Of a DNA stretch of 64,000 bases, positions 12,253 through 32,842 are shown in pieces. The notes beneath the pieces were generated by a model, which saw only the letters and a list, made by a program, of their open reading frames with translations, made no database searches and was not told the DNA's origin. Location of the stretch: NCBI RefSeq assembly GCF_029227915.1, contig NC_079884.1, positions 14,632,001 to 14,696,000 on the forward strand, in the 5' to 3' direction. Both the position numbers and the translations under genes were made by a program. The DNA comes from Hydractinia symbiolongicarpus (taxonomy: Eukaryota; Cnidaria; Hydrozoa; Anthoathecata; Hydractiniidae). Numbering within the stretch: position 1 is the first letter of the stretch; each line of letters begins with the position of its first letter.

Positions 12253-15200
12253 TTAATCATGTATTTCATCAATACCATCACTTTCTGTCACCAGAGCACG
12301 TTCCAAAATAACATGACCCTCCTAAAGTACAAGAAACAGATAATAACAACATGATTGTATTTATTGAAGATTAATTCCATGAAGTGAATGTTTGTTGGCT
12401 TTTTTGTTTATTTAAGAGTAATTTAATATCACAAGTTTCTAAAAATGGATTGCAAATCACAACTGGCGATCCTTTAATTTAGCCTTTGTATTCAATTCAG
12501 ATAACAATAAAATTGATTCTGGTATTATTTACAAGCATTATGTTGTTCATACCTTATATCTCTGTTCTTCCTCAGTGGCATATTCCTGAAAAAATAGGAA
12601 GAAAAAGTTTTCTGTACAAAATGTGAGTTGGGAAAAAGAAACAAATATATAAGAGTATCTGGAGGACTAGTAAAACCACTGGTGAAAATCAAATCTGCTA
12701 ATTTGACCACAATTAGCAATACTGACAAAACAAGTGTTATATTTAATAAATATAAACACAATTTAAGTCAGACAAATTCGTACAGGGCAAGACTAAATTT
12801 CACGGCCCATTTTTGGCTAAAGTTAAAGAGAATAATCATTTGTGAAACCTATCACTAGGTTTTGCAAAACAAGAATATATTCACAATTTAAAAATTAACA
12901 TACTCTCCCAACAGTAATAAAACAATGCCATGTAATAAAAAACAAACAAACAAATTAAATGAAGAATGAAATGCATTTTTATAGCAACAAAATGTGAATG
13001 TTTTATGCTTAGTTCACACTATGGCTTACATTGTGGAATTAGTTATGACATGTGGATAAACGCATGGCATCATTTTTACTTTAGAAAATGACTTTTTAAA
13101 AAGGTAATTGCTAAGTGCTGACTAAGCAATTTCAGTTTGTGTTGGCAATTTTTGCTAAGTGCAAGGGCGAAGCAACCAATTTAAAAATATGATTAAAAGC
13201 AGCCTGGAAGTTTTTAGGGCCAGTGTTTCGCTTGATTAAAACAAGCATTTAAATTGAATATATAGAATTTAAAAACACAATATTTTTTACTCACATATAT
13301 CCAACCCAATTTTGCATCACAATTTTTGCATGTCACATCTCTGACCATATGTCTTCCAGTTAACTGAAAGTTAGATATTAAAAATCATTACACAAATTTA
13401 ATGACTAAAGCAAAACACTGCACCTGTTCTAAACACTGAATGAATTCTAAAATGATTTCTATTCTATTTACATTATACTTTTAACTTGTTTTTTTATTCT
13501 TAGTACTCTTTAAAAGTATAATAGTATATAATAAAAAATAAAAATAAATAAATATACCATAACTCTATCCTGGACTTCACTGTAGCAAAGATTCACCCTA
13601 AGTAAAAACAAAATTTGTATATTAAATCTATACTACAGTGCTAAATATACCACATCTGCTGTCACCTTGGATGCATGTGCAGTAAAATTAATATGGAAAT
13701 AACGAAGATATATGTGTGAAGCGCCTTTTTAAAACTAAACAGGCTTGTGGAATGGTGTGCAACAATTAACTTAGTGCAGAAAAAAAAATGTGAAATGTAT
13801 CCTTACTGCATCAAAGATGTGATTTACAGAAACAAATCTATATATAGGAAAATCTGTGAAGTTTTCCTATATATAGATTTTCTTAGAAAAATAAGTTATA
13901 TGCACTTACACTTTATGAAAAAGAAATGCACGCCCAGTGGCACCAGTAAATCTCTAAAATACACAGCACATTTAAAACTTATTTCATCATAATATCACTT
14001 TTGAAGAAAAACTATGTTAAGAATGACCTTAAAAATCATCGCATTTTTAAATAAGCCATCAAATAATTGAAATAATTTGCATCGCATGAATTAAACATTT
14101 CTAAGCAGGAAGGGGCAATATTAACAGTTTTTGACAAAGTATTTTCAGGGTGTTTTGTTACATTTAGCGAAAATGTCCCAAAAGGTTGGTAAGTTCCTAA
14201 TCAAAGACATAAGCCAAAAAATTAAGAGATATAAACAAGCTCTTTCAATACAACTTGTTTTTTCGCAGGAAGTTAATTTTAATGCTTGTTCACTTTTAGA
14301 ATGCCTCGTCCCAGTCGAAAAAAGGTCAATAAAATCCTGTCCGGTTTTAAAACGAGACGTCTTGATTAAAACGCATGGTAAAAAACACATAGCATAGGAT
14401 TGATGTTTTATGAAATGCTGAACATGAAAATAACATCTATTATTTGCATCAATCTTTATTCTTTTTACACTGATTTCAAAGGAAGCAGGTATTACATTAT
14501 TATATTTTAGTGTTTTCTATTGGGATGTATATTATACATCAATTCAGCTTTTAAACATGTGCTTTTTAATTCAATTCCCAACTAGCCAGAGTTAAACATT
14601 TTTTACGAATTTAAACTTTTTTTATTACCTTGAAAAGCCTTGTAAAGCAGTGCTACTTGGGCTGTGACCACAAATCACGCTAGGTTTTGAAGCCTATTAA
14701 ATGACTCTGGCCAATTGCTTAAATTACTTTTTGGATAAACAAGCGATATTTTTAAAAAATAATTTTTTAAGGAAATTTAAAAAACATTTAAAAAACATGC
14801 TTCTCTTTAAAAAAACATCAACATTTAAACCAGGCTGGTCATTATTCCCTATTTTTTTTATTATCTCCATTTTTCTAAACCATAGGCCTTCTTAACCTAA
14901 AGTACCAGCAAATAAAGCAAATTTTTGTGGTGGTGGTTATCTGGCTGAGTGTTGAGAGTTGCTAAAAAAAGCAACACCAGGAAAACAATTGGGTAGAAAA
15001 GCTTTAAATAAAGTGAGAATAGTGTACACCTACACTTATAAGAACACAAGGCTGGGATTGTTCAAACAATAGACAAATTACTTCATCTATGCGTCACGTT
15101 GGCTGGTATAAAGATGGTAAGCTGATAGATTAAGACTTTAATGTACAAGTTTTAATTACCTGGACATTGTGTTCAGTAATTTGAAGAAAAAATTAACACT

Positions 15201-18017
15201 TTCTCGTGAAGTGCTAATCCACATGCAAAAGAATTGTCCACTGTCAGACGCAGCAATCATTAATCAATGCGAAAATTAATCTGTTCTTAAGTAAGGCATA
15301 TTTTTTTACAATTAGTTAAACATACCTGTTGCAAGAACAAATTAATGTTAATTTATACTTTCAGAAACTTGTAAACTTTTGAACCACAAGCAAATATACA
15401 CAACTAACAGTACTTAGAATTCAATCTGATATTATAAAAAAAAACTAGTCGTTAAACCGTGGAAAAATCCATGGGGTCACCCGTCCTTTATATATCGAAT
15501 TTCGCGTTTCCGTTACCGAAGGTGACTTTCGCGGACACACAGACAGACTACGGCTATTATTAAAGAGATGGCGTGGGTTTTGCTTTGCTCATGATTCACA
15601 GACAAAGGAAATTCCCTGCCGCCCTAACCTTTGTCAAAGGCATATTTTTTAATTTCGTCATCATACGTTTTTTCTCTTTAAAATTTACGGTTCCATGATA
15701 AAAAAGTTATGCTATGAAGATTGAAAATATCTTGCTAAAATAAATGCCACATACATGAGTGATCAAAAACAACATTCTGTATTGATGACACACCAGCCCA
15801 AAAGAGACTGAAAAAGACAAAAGTTAGATACTTTACCTCAATATTAAATTATTCACAAATAGATAGTCCAGTTGGTTAGCACGTTACTATAAGGCAGTGG
15901 TTTGCTGCAATGCTAGTTCGATTCCTCTAGGAGCCAAAAGTATCCTCGCAGGCGAGATGGTAATAACAATTTTTTAGTAAAACTTGTTGTAACTCAAATA
16001 AGGAAGATTAGAAAACATTTTCTTAATCAAAATATCAGAAACCTTGGATTTAACCAAATGCTTAGGTTCCTTGCAAAAAGGGCAATAGGATGTATGGATT
16101 AGAAATGGGTATATAATGGTAATCTAAAGCATTTTAAATCAAATGGTATAGTCTCTATAAGCTTGCAAACAGGTATATAGCCTTCATTGATTCGAATAGG
16201 GAAATTTTTTTAAATTAGTGACTGATAAATCTTGTTTATCAGTGTTTAAATTCCACAGTATGTACATACCCCCCATTGAGTACCCTAGTACTCCACTCCA
16301 TGTGGGTCAGCCCTACTCCTTCTATTTCATCATCCTATTTAGGCAAAGAAATAAAGCAGTCAACTATGATATAAGGCTGAAATTAAATGGAAAAAAACTT
16401 GAATTCTCATCTCATGTAAGATATCTAGGTATATTAATAGATGAATTTCTAGATTGGGATTTCCACATATCTTATATTGGCAATAAATTAAGAAAAACAA
16501 ATGGAGCTCTTTGCAAACTAAGATATTATGTGCCTAAGGATATCCTACTTTCAATTTACCATGCATTATTTTCTTCTCATATTTCTTATAGTCCGCAAGT
16601 GTGGGGTCTCACTTCAAAGTCGTGTAGAATTTTTCGCTTACAAAAAGCTGCTCTCCGAATCATTACTTTTTCTAAATTTAACTCACCATCAAATCCTATT
16701 TTTCTTAATCTTAATATTCTTACTCTTTCAGATCTTATAAAATTTCTCAACATTATTTTAACTTTTAATATTATAAATCTGCATTCTCCAGGTAATATTT
16801 GTGATATTTTTAAATTGGTCTGCCATTCATCTAATCATTCAACAAGAAGTAAATCCATTAAACTTCTAGCTAGACCTTCTGTTAGGACTACCTCATTTGG
16901 TCTCAAATCTATACGTTACCAATCTATTATTAATTGGAACAATATCCAACAACACTTTCACCAATACGACCTAGCCTCTCTCACTCTAAAACAACTAAAA
17001 AAAATCTGCAAAACTTATCTTCTGGATTGCTATAACACTAATCTCTCCACTGCATAAAAAAGATTTTACTAAAAAATTTTTTTTTTTGTAGTGTCATACT
17101 GCTTATTGCAATCTTTTGAACTATATAGGTGGCCATCACCTACATTAGTATTTATACTATCTGATGGTCTCCCCGTAGGTATTTATTTAATGTAAAATAT
17201 AAAGTTATCTCACACGAAATAAATACTACTACTACTAGAAGGTTCCTCCCAGAATCCCTTGCCTCAGAGTATATATAGTTGGCACATGGTTTTCATTTTC
17301 CTCTTCAGTTCTTCAGCCGAATTTGCTCCTCCGCCCTCCCTGCTAACTACTTTCTAGATATTCGCATTACCTACTATGTATAGCTATATTTGTAATATAG
17401 ACTTAGCTTTATATTAGCTACTTCGTCTTTATATAATAGTATGCTCACTCATTTATCGTTGTATATATTTAGTTGTTTTTGTGTATGCCCGCTGCTCTTT
17501 GTATTTACTTGTTGTTGTTTTTAGTATTCTTGCTAATAGAACTGTTTACTGCATATTAGCGTTTTTACTGTGTGAGTTTAAGGATACATTACAGCCCACA
17601 CAGAAAATCTTCCTTGTAAACTTTTTATTAATTAGAATGTATATATTAAACTTATTTTTTTCATTTTTTAAATGCAGTCATTACATTGCTGTAAAGTCAC
17701 AAAGCTACTGTGAAAAAAATGAAGCTGCAAAGCCATGTGAGCTAGCTAGGTAGTCACATAGTCACAAGACTATGCTGCAGTGCTGCAGTGATAAATTTAT
17801 TGACAGTTTGAAAGAGTACTTCAAAAGGAACTGTGAAGTTGCATTAAAATTTGTGAAGTTATTGCTCTTCAACAACCAAACAATTACTGAAAAAACTAGC
17901 ACAAAAGCTCTGTTATACCATTGAGATTAGATGATTTCTGTTTGTCAAGACAGTGTCACAATTAGCACATGAGAATAATCTTGTTCCTCCAGGATGCTCT
18001 AGAAATATGCGTCCCAT
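12253..18017 (-). CDS. YPEL5: Yippee-like protein 5 (YPEL5)
   Basis: YPEL5 is a small zinc-binding Yippee-fold protein that binds and regulates the CTLH/GID E3 ubiquitin ligase. Six exons join in phase: 17919-18017, 13910-13953, 13558-13597, 13295-13363, 12553-12585, 12253-12321, giving 117 residues (human 121). The zinc ligands are two CxxC pairs, FSCANCD at residues 16-21 and [13 protein letters not shown] in exon 4. Other family signatures are [43 protein letters not shown] and the C-terminal [15 protein letters not shown] chose the start at 18017 because it matches the universal MGRIF start; an open frame continues upstream to 18182 but is not family-like. Intron 1 is about 4 kb and contains an antisense LINE fragment and a tRNA-like sequence. 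A motif array begins about 165 bases upstream of the start. Confidence 0.95.
15863..15936 (+). repeat. tRNA-like sequence, probable SINE head or tRNA pseudogene
   Basis: An A-box-like stretch (AGTCCAGTTGGTTAGCAC) is followed 30-40 bases later by a B box (TAGTTCGATTCC), as in a Pol III internal promoter. The arms do not fold into a convincing functional tRNA and no clear anticodon loop is seen. It lies in YPEL5 intron 1. Confidence 0.45.
16340..17238 (+). mobile_element. 5'-truncated non-LTR retrotransposon (reverse-transcriptase C-terminal part)
   Basis: One open frame, ending with TAA at 17055-17057, encodes the part of a CR1/L2/jockey-type ORF2 just after the catalytic core ([49 protein letters not shown]). 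The catalytic YxDD part is missing, so the copy is 5'-truncated. It ends in a short 3' UTR with a TACTACTACTAC tail at 17227-17238, typical of microsatellite-tailed LINEs. It is in YPEL5 intron 1, antisense to the gene. The absence of stop codons suggests a fairly young insertion. Confidence 0.8.
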
Positions 18018-18183
18018 CGTTCTGCCTGAAAAAAGGATCTTTGCTGTTCTATATTGGAGGTCTGCATGAAATTCGAGTTTTGTTTTGGTTTTTCTAGCTT
18101 GACAAAAGTACGGAAGTCGAAAAACGCTAGGAGACAAAGGGCATCCCACGGGGCGCAGAGGGACCACGTGCAAATGTGACATA

Positions 18184-19378
18184 CGGAGTGTGGTTTCTAT
18201 ACGGAGTAATACTCCGTATAGCTGCTATACGGAGTTTGGTTTAGCTATACGGAGTCTGCCAACGAATGTTCTTAAAGTGGAAATATTGCAGACTGTTTAA
18301 AACTATTTCCCAAAAAAATAAATAAAAAATAATCACCATAAAGAACAAGTTAAAAAGACAAGCACGTCATTTTCTTACTTTTTATCCATCGTAAACATAC
18401 GAGGTATATTGTAGTTATACGGAGTGTGGGAACATTAGTTTGATTGCAAAAAAAGGATTATGGCATACAGATTGTGAGATACCGAGAGTATGTTATGCAG
18501 AATTCGCTATGGGGAGTATGCAGAATTTGCTATAAGGAGTATGCCATACGGAGTATTCTATACGGAGTATGCCATACGGAGTGTGACATGCTTACTATAC
18601 TGAGTGTGACAGGCTTAGTATATGGAATGTGAGATGCTTAGTATACGGAGTGTGACATGCTTAGTATACGGAGTATGACATGCTTAATATACGAAGTATG
18701 CTATACGGAGTGTGACAGACTTAGTATACGGAGTGTGCCATGCTAAGTATACGGAGTGTGACATGTTTGGTAGGAACAAAATCCGATGTACTGTTAATGA
18801 GTTAAGGTTTACAATGGCTGGTATAAAAGTACACAATTTTAAAGTTACATAATAAAAAGTCATTGATTGTATGGTTAGTTTTATTGCATACAGAAACATA
18901 CAAAACAAAGTTATAAAGCTTAGAGTGAATATAATGGAAGCCATAAAAATAAACTTCATACAAAACGCAAATAGTAAACTACATCATACAGTTTCACTGC
19001 CGGCAACTCGAACACCGGTTAACTCGAACTTTTATTAGCTGGAACTGTTATCTACGGTAATTGGTACTCTGCATGCTTGTCTCATATTTTAGATGTTTTT
19101 CTTCTTACACAAATTATTTGCTTGTTTTAGGCACAATTTTCTAAACTGGAGTAAATTTTTAATAAGAATGCTTAGTTTAGACGTCGACGCTCATGCTCCA
19201 TTCGCTAATGTCTAGCCAAACCAGTCTCGGCATTATCCTCTCAAAGCTGTCTGCGCCGCTCGCGGCTTTGAGATATTTAAATATTTCCGTTTATACGGAG
19301 TAAACATGTCGCTATACGAAGTTATACTCCGTATACGCATGCCTATACGGAGCCGTACTCCGTATAGCTGCACACTCC
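18184..19378. repeat. TATACGGAGT motif array / foldback element
   Basis: About two dozen copies of ATACGGAGT and its inverse ACTCCGTAT are concentrated at 18184-18255, 18415-18765 and 19293-19378. The left end starts CATACGGAGTGTGG and the right end is the inverse of CCATTCGGAGTGTG, so the whole may be one foldback element of about 1.2 kb. The middle array also repeats GTGACATGCTTAGTATACG several times in tandem. I saw no clear target duplication. Confidence 0.65.
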
Positions 19379-19620
19379 GAATGGAACACAAGGCGCACTG
19401 CCTTGACCCTCCTCTTTTATTTCAATTTCTTAAACACAATGATTTTTTAGACAACTTTTAAAATTTGTTAGTTAAAATTTGATTTCGTTCTGATGTTGAA
19501 AAAAAATGCCTTAACTTTGATAGAAAAGTTTGCTAACTTCAGCTGCGCTACTTTATATTATACTACTTTCAGTTCGGCTTTTACCTTTTAGCATGCTGAA
19601 AGTGAAAAGTATGATTCTCT

Positions 19621-19863
19621 TGCGCAATTTGTGATAAAGAGGTAAGAAATAATGTTATTTACTGTAATTTTCGCAAAAAATGTAATAAACTAAGCATCTC
19701 TGAGTTTCTTGTAGATTCCGATAATAGTGAGGTCTGGTCCTGTTATAGATGTAATTGCACTTTCTTCCGTATGAATTCTGAGTCTGATGAACAAAGACCT
19801 AATATTTCTAACACTCATTATTTCAGTGGAAATTCTCATAATGATAGTGAGATTTATGGTATC
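19621..19863 (+). mobile_element. LINE ORF 5' fragment with PHD-like zinc finger, degenerate
   Basis: The plus strand reads CAICDKEVRNNVIYCNF, then CNKLSISEFL, then VWSCYRCNCTFF, the N-terminal PHD-like finger often found in CR1/L2-type retrotransposon proteins. The frame closes at 19861-19863, the sequence after it is shifted, and no reverse-transcriptase part follows. It is a dead fragment, possibly of the same family as the LINE at 16340-17238 (not tested). Confidence 0.6.
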
Positions 19864-20920
19864 TAAGATTACAAGTTTAATGACTCCAAGCAACTCCTTA
19901 ATGAACTTTTTTTCTTTTAAACAATACTATATCCTTTTCCATCTCAACTCAACATAAGTTGTTTTAACCAGGGGTGTAGCCAGAAAAAAAATTATGAGCC
20001 GTAGGGTCGACATCGTAGCGCCATAGGCGCGATAAAACTCAACTGGGAGTTTGGGGGCGTTATGAGCCTTCAACTGAAAGCCAACGCCTTTTCACCTCCT
20101 TTAAGCACTACAACGCCATAAGAATAAAACCTCTGCGATACACGATCACGTTAAGTGTTCTGAAAAATTAATTCAAAAAGGGGAATAAATGACAACATAA
20201 AATACATTTTTATCAGCAAGGTTGTAAACCAGCAATAAGATAGCACAACACATTTAAAATGTTTTTTGTAGATTGAAAGTTATTGAATTAATAACTAAAA
20301 TCTTCATTCTTCTTTCTTCATATTCAGCATCAAAATAACTTTTTTTTGCAGATTGGAGATTTTTGAAATTATAATATCTTAAATATAACAAAAATTTCAA
20401 AAATATAATGAAATGGAACTATGGACAAAATGTATCTCACATGAATGAATAACAACATGGCAAGGATCAGAGTTTTGTACTGAAACTATAAATGAGTGGA
20501 TCAATCCAAAATACATCTATTTGTATCGGTCAAAATGACAGTAGGGTGAGGTGGTAACTTATTTACAAAACATTCTTTAGAAATACACTTTTTTATAAAC
20601 AATGTCAAATTTAAATATATCTATATCACCCCCTCTTAGTATAATTTAAAGGGTCAAGAAAATTGCCAATAGAATAAGTAGCACAGCACAAACGTCAGGA
20701 GCATCTTTTGAGTTGTCCCTGTGCCCTTTCTCATGGAAATGCAAAGGAGTTACCAGTTACCATTATTTTTTTGGTTGTACCTCACTGGTTAATTCTTATA
20801 AAGCCAAAATGGAAAAGGATATCCTTATTAAGAGCACTTCTTTCATGCTTTTTATGGACTGTCATTCAAGTAGTTCTGCGCCTTTTTATTTCAGATACTA
20901 CCCCAACACTTACGATCTAG

Positions 20921-20936
20921 GGGGGGGGGGGGGGGG
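20921..20936. repeat. Homopolymer G run
   Basis: About sixteen G residues in a row sit in otherwise AT-rich sequence; its length may be unreliable in the assembly. Confidence 0.85.
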
Positions 20937-22743
20937 TCCAGGGGGTTATTAGCAAAAAGTCACTGTTAAACTATAAAATATAGTATTAATTCGATTGAAA
21001 AATATAGATGGAGAAAAAATCTTTTCCAGGGGTATTTCAAAGTTTTGTACTTAACCAGGAGTTAGCATGAGTAGTGGTGCTGCTCACAAGATAACCCTTA
21101 GACCCTGACAGACGCCAAATGGCGCCGTAGCGGGTCAAATATCGACTTCCCATTCATCAAAACTTGTGATTACTCAATAAATTTCCATCTGGCAAGTTCA
21201 CTAACATTAAGAAAGTCTAAGCGTTAAAGGAAATTATTCATGCATGTATTCTAATTTCCACACACCATCAATTAAGAAGCATCTTAACTTTTTCTGTAAG
21301 TGTACAAAATATTTAGCTTTTTCACTGATCAGATTCTTTATTGTATCTCGAAATTTTCATACTCGCTATCTCCAATACCCACTATATTCAAATTTCGCTG
21401 TCAGAGTAGGGATGTCAACTGTGTCATCCAAAATTCTGTAGGTACTGTCACAGTTTGTTAGTAGTATGGACCATCTTGGTGTAGTAAAAAAAGCGTGTTC
21501 GATTGTTTACAATCATATTTTAATAACAACGGTATAAATACAGAAGATCGCGATAAAACACAAGAAATGTTTATAATTAATTTTGAAAATTCTCGGAAGT
21601 GAGATAATGCACTTTTTCTACAAGAATATGCTTTATCAGAACACGAGGCTTGGATTTACTTAAAAATTAAGAATATCTTAGCCCTATTCGGTCCAGGGTT
21701 TTTTAAACATACTATGCTCGAGAGAGGGTGTGCCGCCCCCTTACATATGTTTTGATAGGCTTTTCCTTTGACATAATCAAAGCAAAATGCCACTATCTGC
21801 ATACAATCCAATTAAGTTAGTTCTGGAACGAATTTAAAATTTCTGAGAGCCAAATGTTATGCTTAGTTGCTATGTTGTAAGTTTAAAGTTCTAAACATAT
21901 TTCATAAAAAATTTAAGGGGGTTGCTTCCAGTAACAACAAGAATCCCAGGCAGTGGAAGGTATGGGACCTAAAAATCTGGGACGCATGCGTTTAACGAGA
22001 AATATAAAAATCGATAAGTATGATATCCATATAACTTACAAGAAAAGTTATTAAAAAATAAAATAAAAAAATAACTTGGAATGAAAAGTGTTAACAATAA
22101 TCCCGGACTGATTTTTCATAGAAAGGACATTAAAACAAACGACTTATTATTATCAAGCCTTTTCTTGTTTGTCCAACTACGTATCTAAACTAATAAAACT
22201 TCAAACGTGTCGCCTTATATCAATTACTATGTCAATGCCTTAGATCTTCTGACAAGTTTGTAATCGTGCACATACACATCATGTATAAGAATTTGCTAAG
22301 GATAGTTTCAGCCTGAAAATTGATAAAATTTAAAAATATTTCAGCCTAAGAGGCGTTTTTCCCGAGATTTTTTAAATTCAACCAGGGCGCTTATTCAAAA
22401 AGAAGAACGCTTAAAGTAACAGGGCGATTATCTAGATCTTTACGGTAGCTGCCACATATCTCACACGAAAATAATGAACAATTTTTTTTAAAAATAAAGA
22501 AACAAATAAAAACAAATGAAATATGTTGTGTTGCTTATTGATGCATAAACTAAGGCTACTTGCGATTAGTTGCGCTTGAATAGTTTATTATTGCTCACTG
22601 ACGCATAAAAGAAAAATATTATATGTAAGGTATACACCACCCTTTATAACATATTAAAATACATTTCCACAAGGCTACAAGTTATACCACTAATTAAATA
22701 AGCAAAAGATACTTTTACACAAGAAAATACCATTCGACGACTG

Positions 22744-22803
22744 GTTCGACTGGTTTGTACATATGCGGTATATGTATACCGCATATGTAGAAACCAGTCG
22801 AAC
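22744..22803. repeat. Near-perfect 29-bp inverted repeat (hairpin)
   Basis: Two 29-bp arms, starting GTTCGACTGGTTT and ending in its complement, are separated by only 2 bases and have one mismatch. No coding or RNA function is recognised. Confidence 0.85.
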
Positions 22804-23757
22804 TCAAATTAGTTCAATATTTAAGAAGTTTAACAAGTATGGTTTCTATTTATTGAAAAGTACTACAAAGAAACCATGCCTGCGGTTTTTGTTTACACTT
22901 CACGCGTGTAAACATCAATGCATAGCAAATACTTCAATAGAAAAGATCAAGACGCCGATAAACACAGAAAAAAGCTGTTACTCAAAACCACTCAATAAAC
23001 AACGGTTGAATCAAAACTGAAGAAAAATAAAAGTAAAATAAAAACATTTCAGGTCTGCAAAAATTACCGTATGGTAATTTATGCTAAATTAAACGCTTAT
23101 GGCAGCCATTTTTTCATAACGATAAAGACATTCCATAGCCTGGCTTTCAGTATTTTCTCCCTCTTCTACAACTTTTTTTAACGTTTTTATTCCCCTCTCT
23201 TCACCCTTTTAAACACCAGCCTGACCGGGCTACGTGTCAAAACTGTATTGAAGAATAAGTTCCGAATAATAAAAAGAAACATAGAGGAAAATTCAGCCAT
23301 AATAATTAAATAAAAACACACTGATATAAAAATGAACAAATCCTGTACCTGTATATAGTAATGGCAAGGATTATGTATTACGAAATGCGTAAAAAAATAA
23401 AATTTACCTCTTTCATTAAAACTCGTTCAAACCATAAAAAAGAGTATGCTCTAAAACCTACTTAAAATACTACTCGCATACTAACTTTTGTATCATAATA
23501 ATGATGAGGAGAAATATACCATACCCAGCCAGTTTAATACGTTTTTTTGTAATTTTAATTTTAAACTATATTAACTATAATATACAGTTATATTTATATA
23601 TATATTATGTACATATTGAAATTGCGTTAGCATCTGCTAACACCACAGCTCCCTATACTAGAAGAGAAAGAAAAGAAGAAAAAATAAAGACATCATAAAA
23701 AAAACAAATCCATACTCGTGGCTAAAAAATACGAAGAAAAATGGCGTAACAAACAAG

Positions 23758-23763
23758 TTTATT
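23758..23763 (-). terminator. Candidate poly(A) signal of HIPK
   Basis: The minus strand reads AATAAA 122 bases beyond the HIPK stop codon, a suitable distance for 3' end formation. Confidence 0.45.
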
Positions 23764-23884
23764 GAATGCGTTTGCACAATTGATGAAACGGATTATAAAT
23801 GTCCTCTACATTACAAGAACTCGCGCAAAGACATTTCAGATAATTATAAGATTTAAAATTATTTAGCTACAATCCAAGCACGTT

Positions 23885-32842
<8,958 letters not shown>

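Larger units (their letters stand above)
18018..23884. other. Repeat-rich interval between YPEL5 and HIPK
   Basis: This holds the TATACGGAGT motif array (18184-19378), a LINE 5' fragment (19621-19863), a G-run (20921-20936) and a 60-bp hairpin (22744-22803). The remainder is AT-rich. No exon is recognisable; the right end is the HIPK 3' UTR with a candidate poly(A) signal at 23758-23763. Confidence 0.55.

Noticed and set aside
18018-18182. Upstream extension of YPEL5 to a Met at 18182
   Set aside because: The frame is open, but the family start is MGRIF at 18017 and the extra 55 codons have no family similarity.
18415-18765. CRISPR-like array (regularly repeated motif)
   Set aside because: Spacing is irregular, the motif occurs in both orientations over the wider element, and the genome is animal; this is a repeat array.
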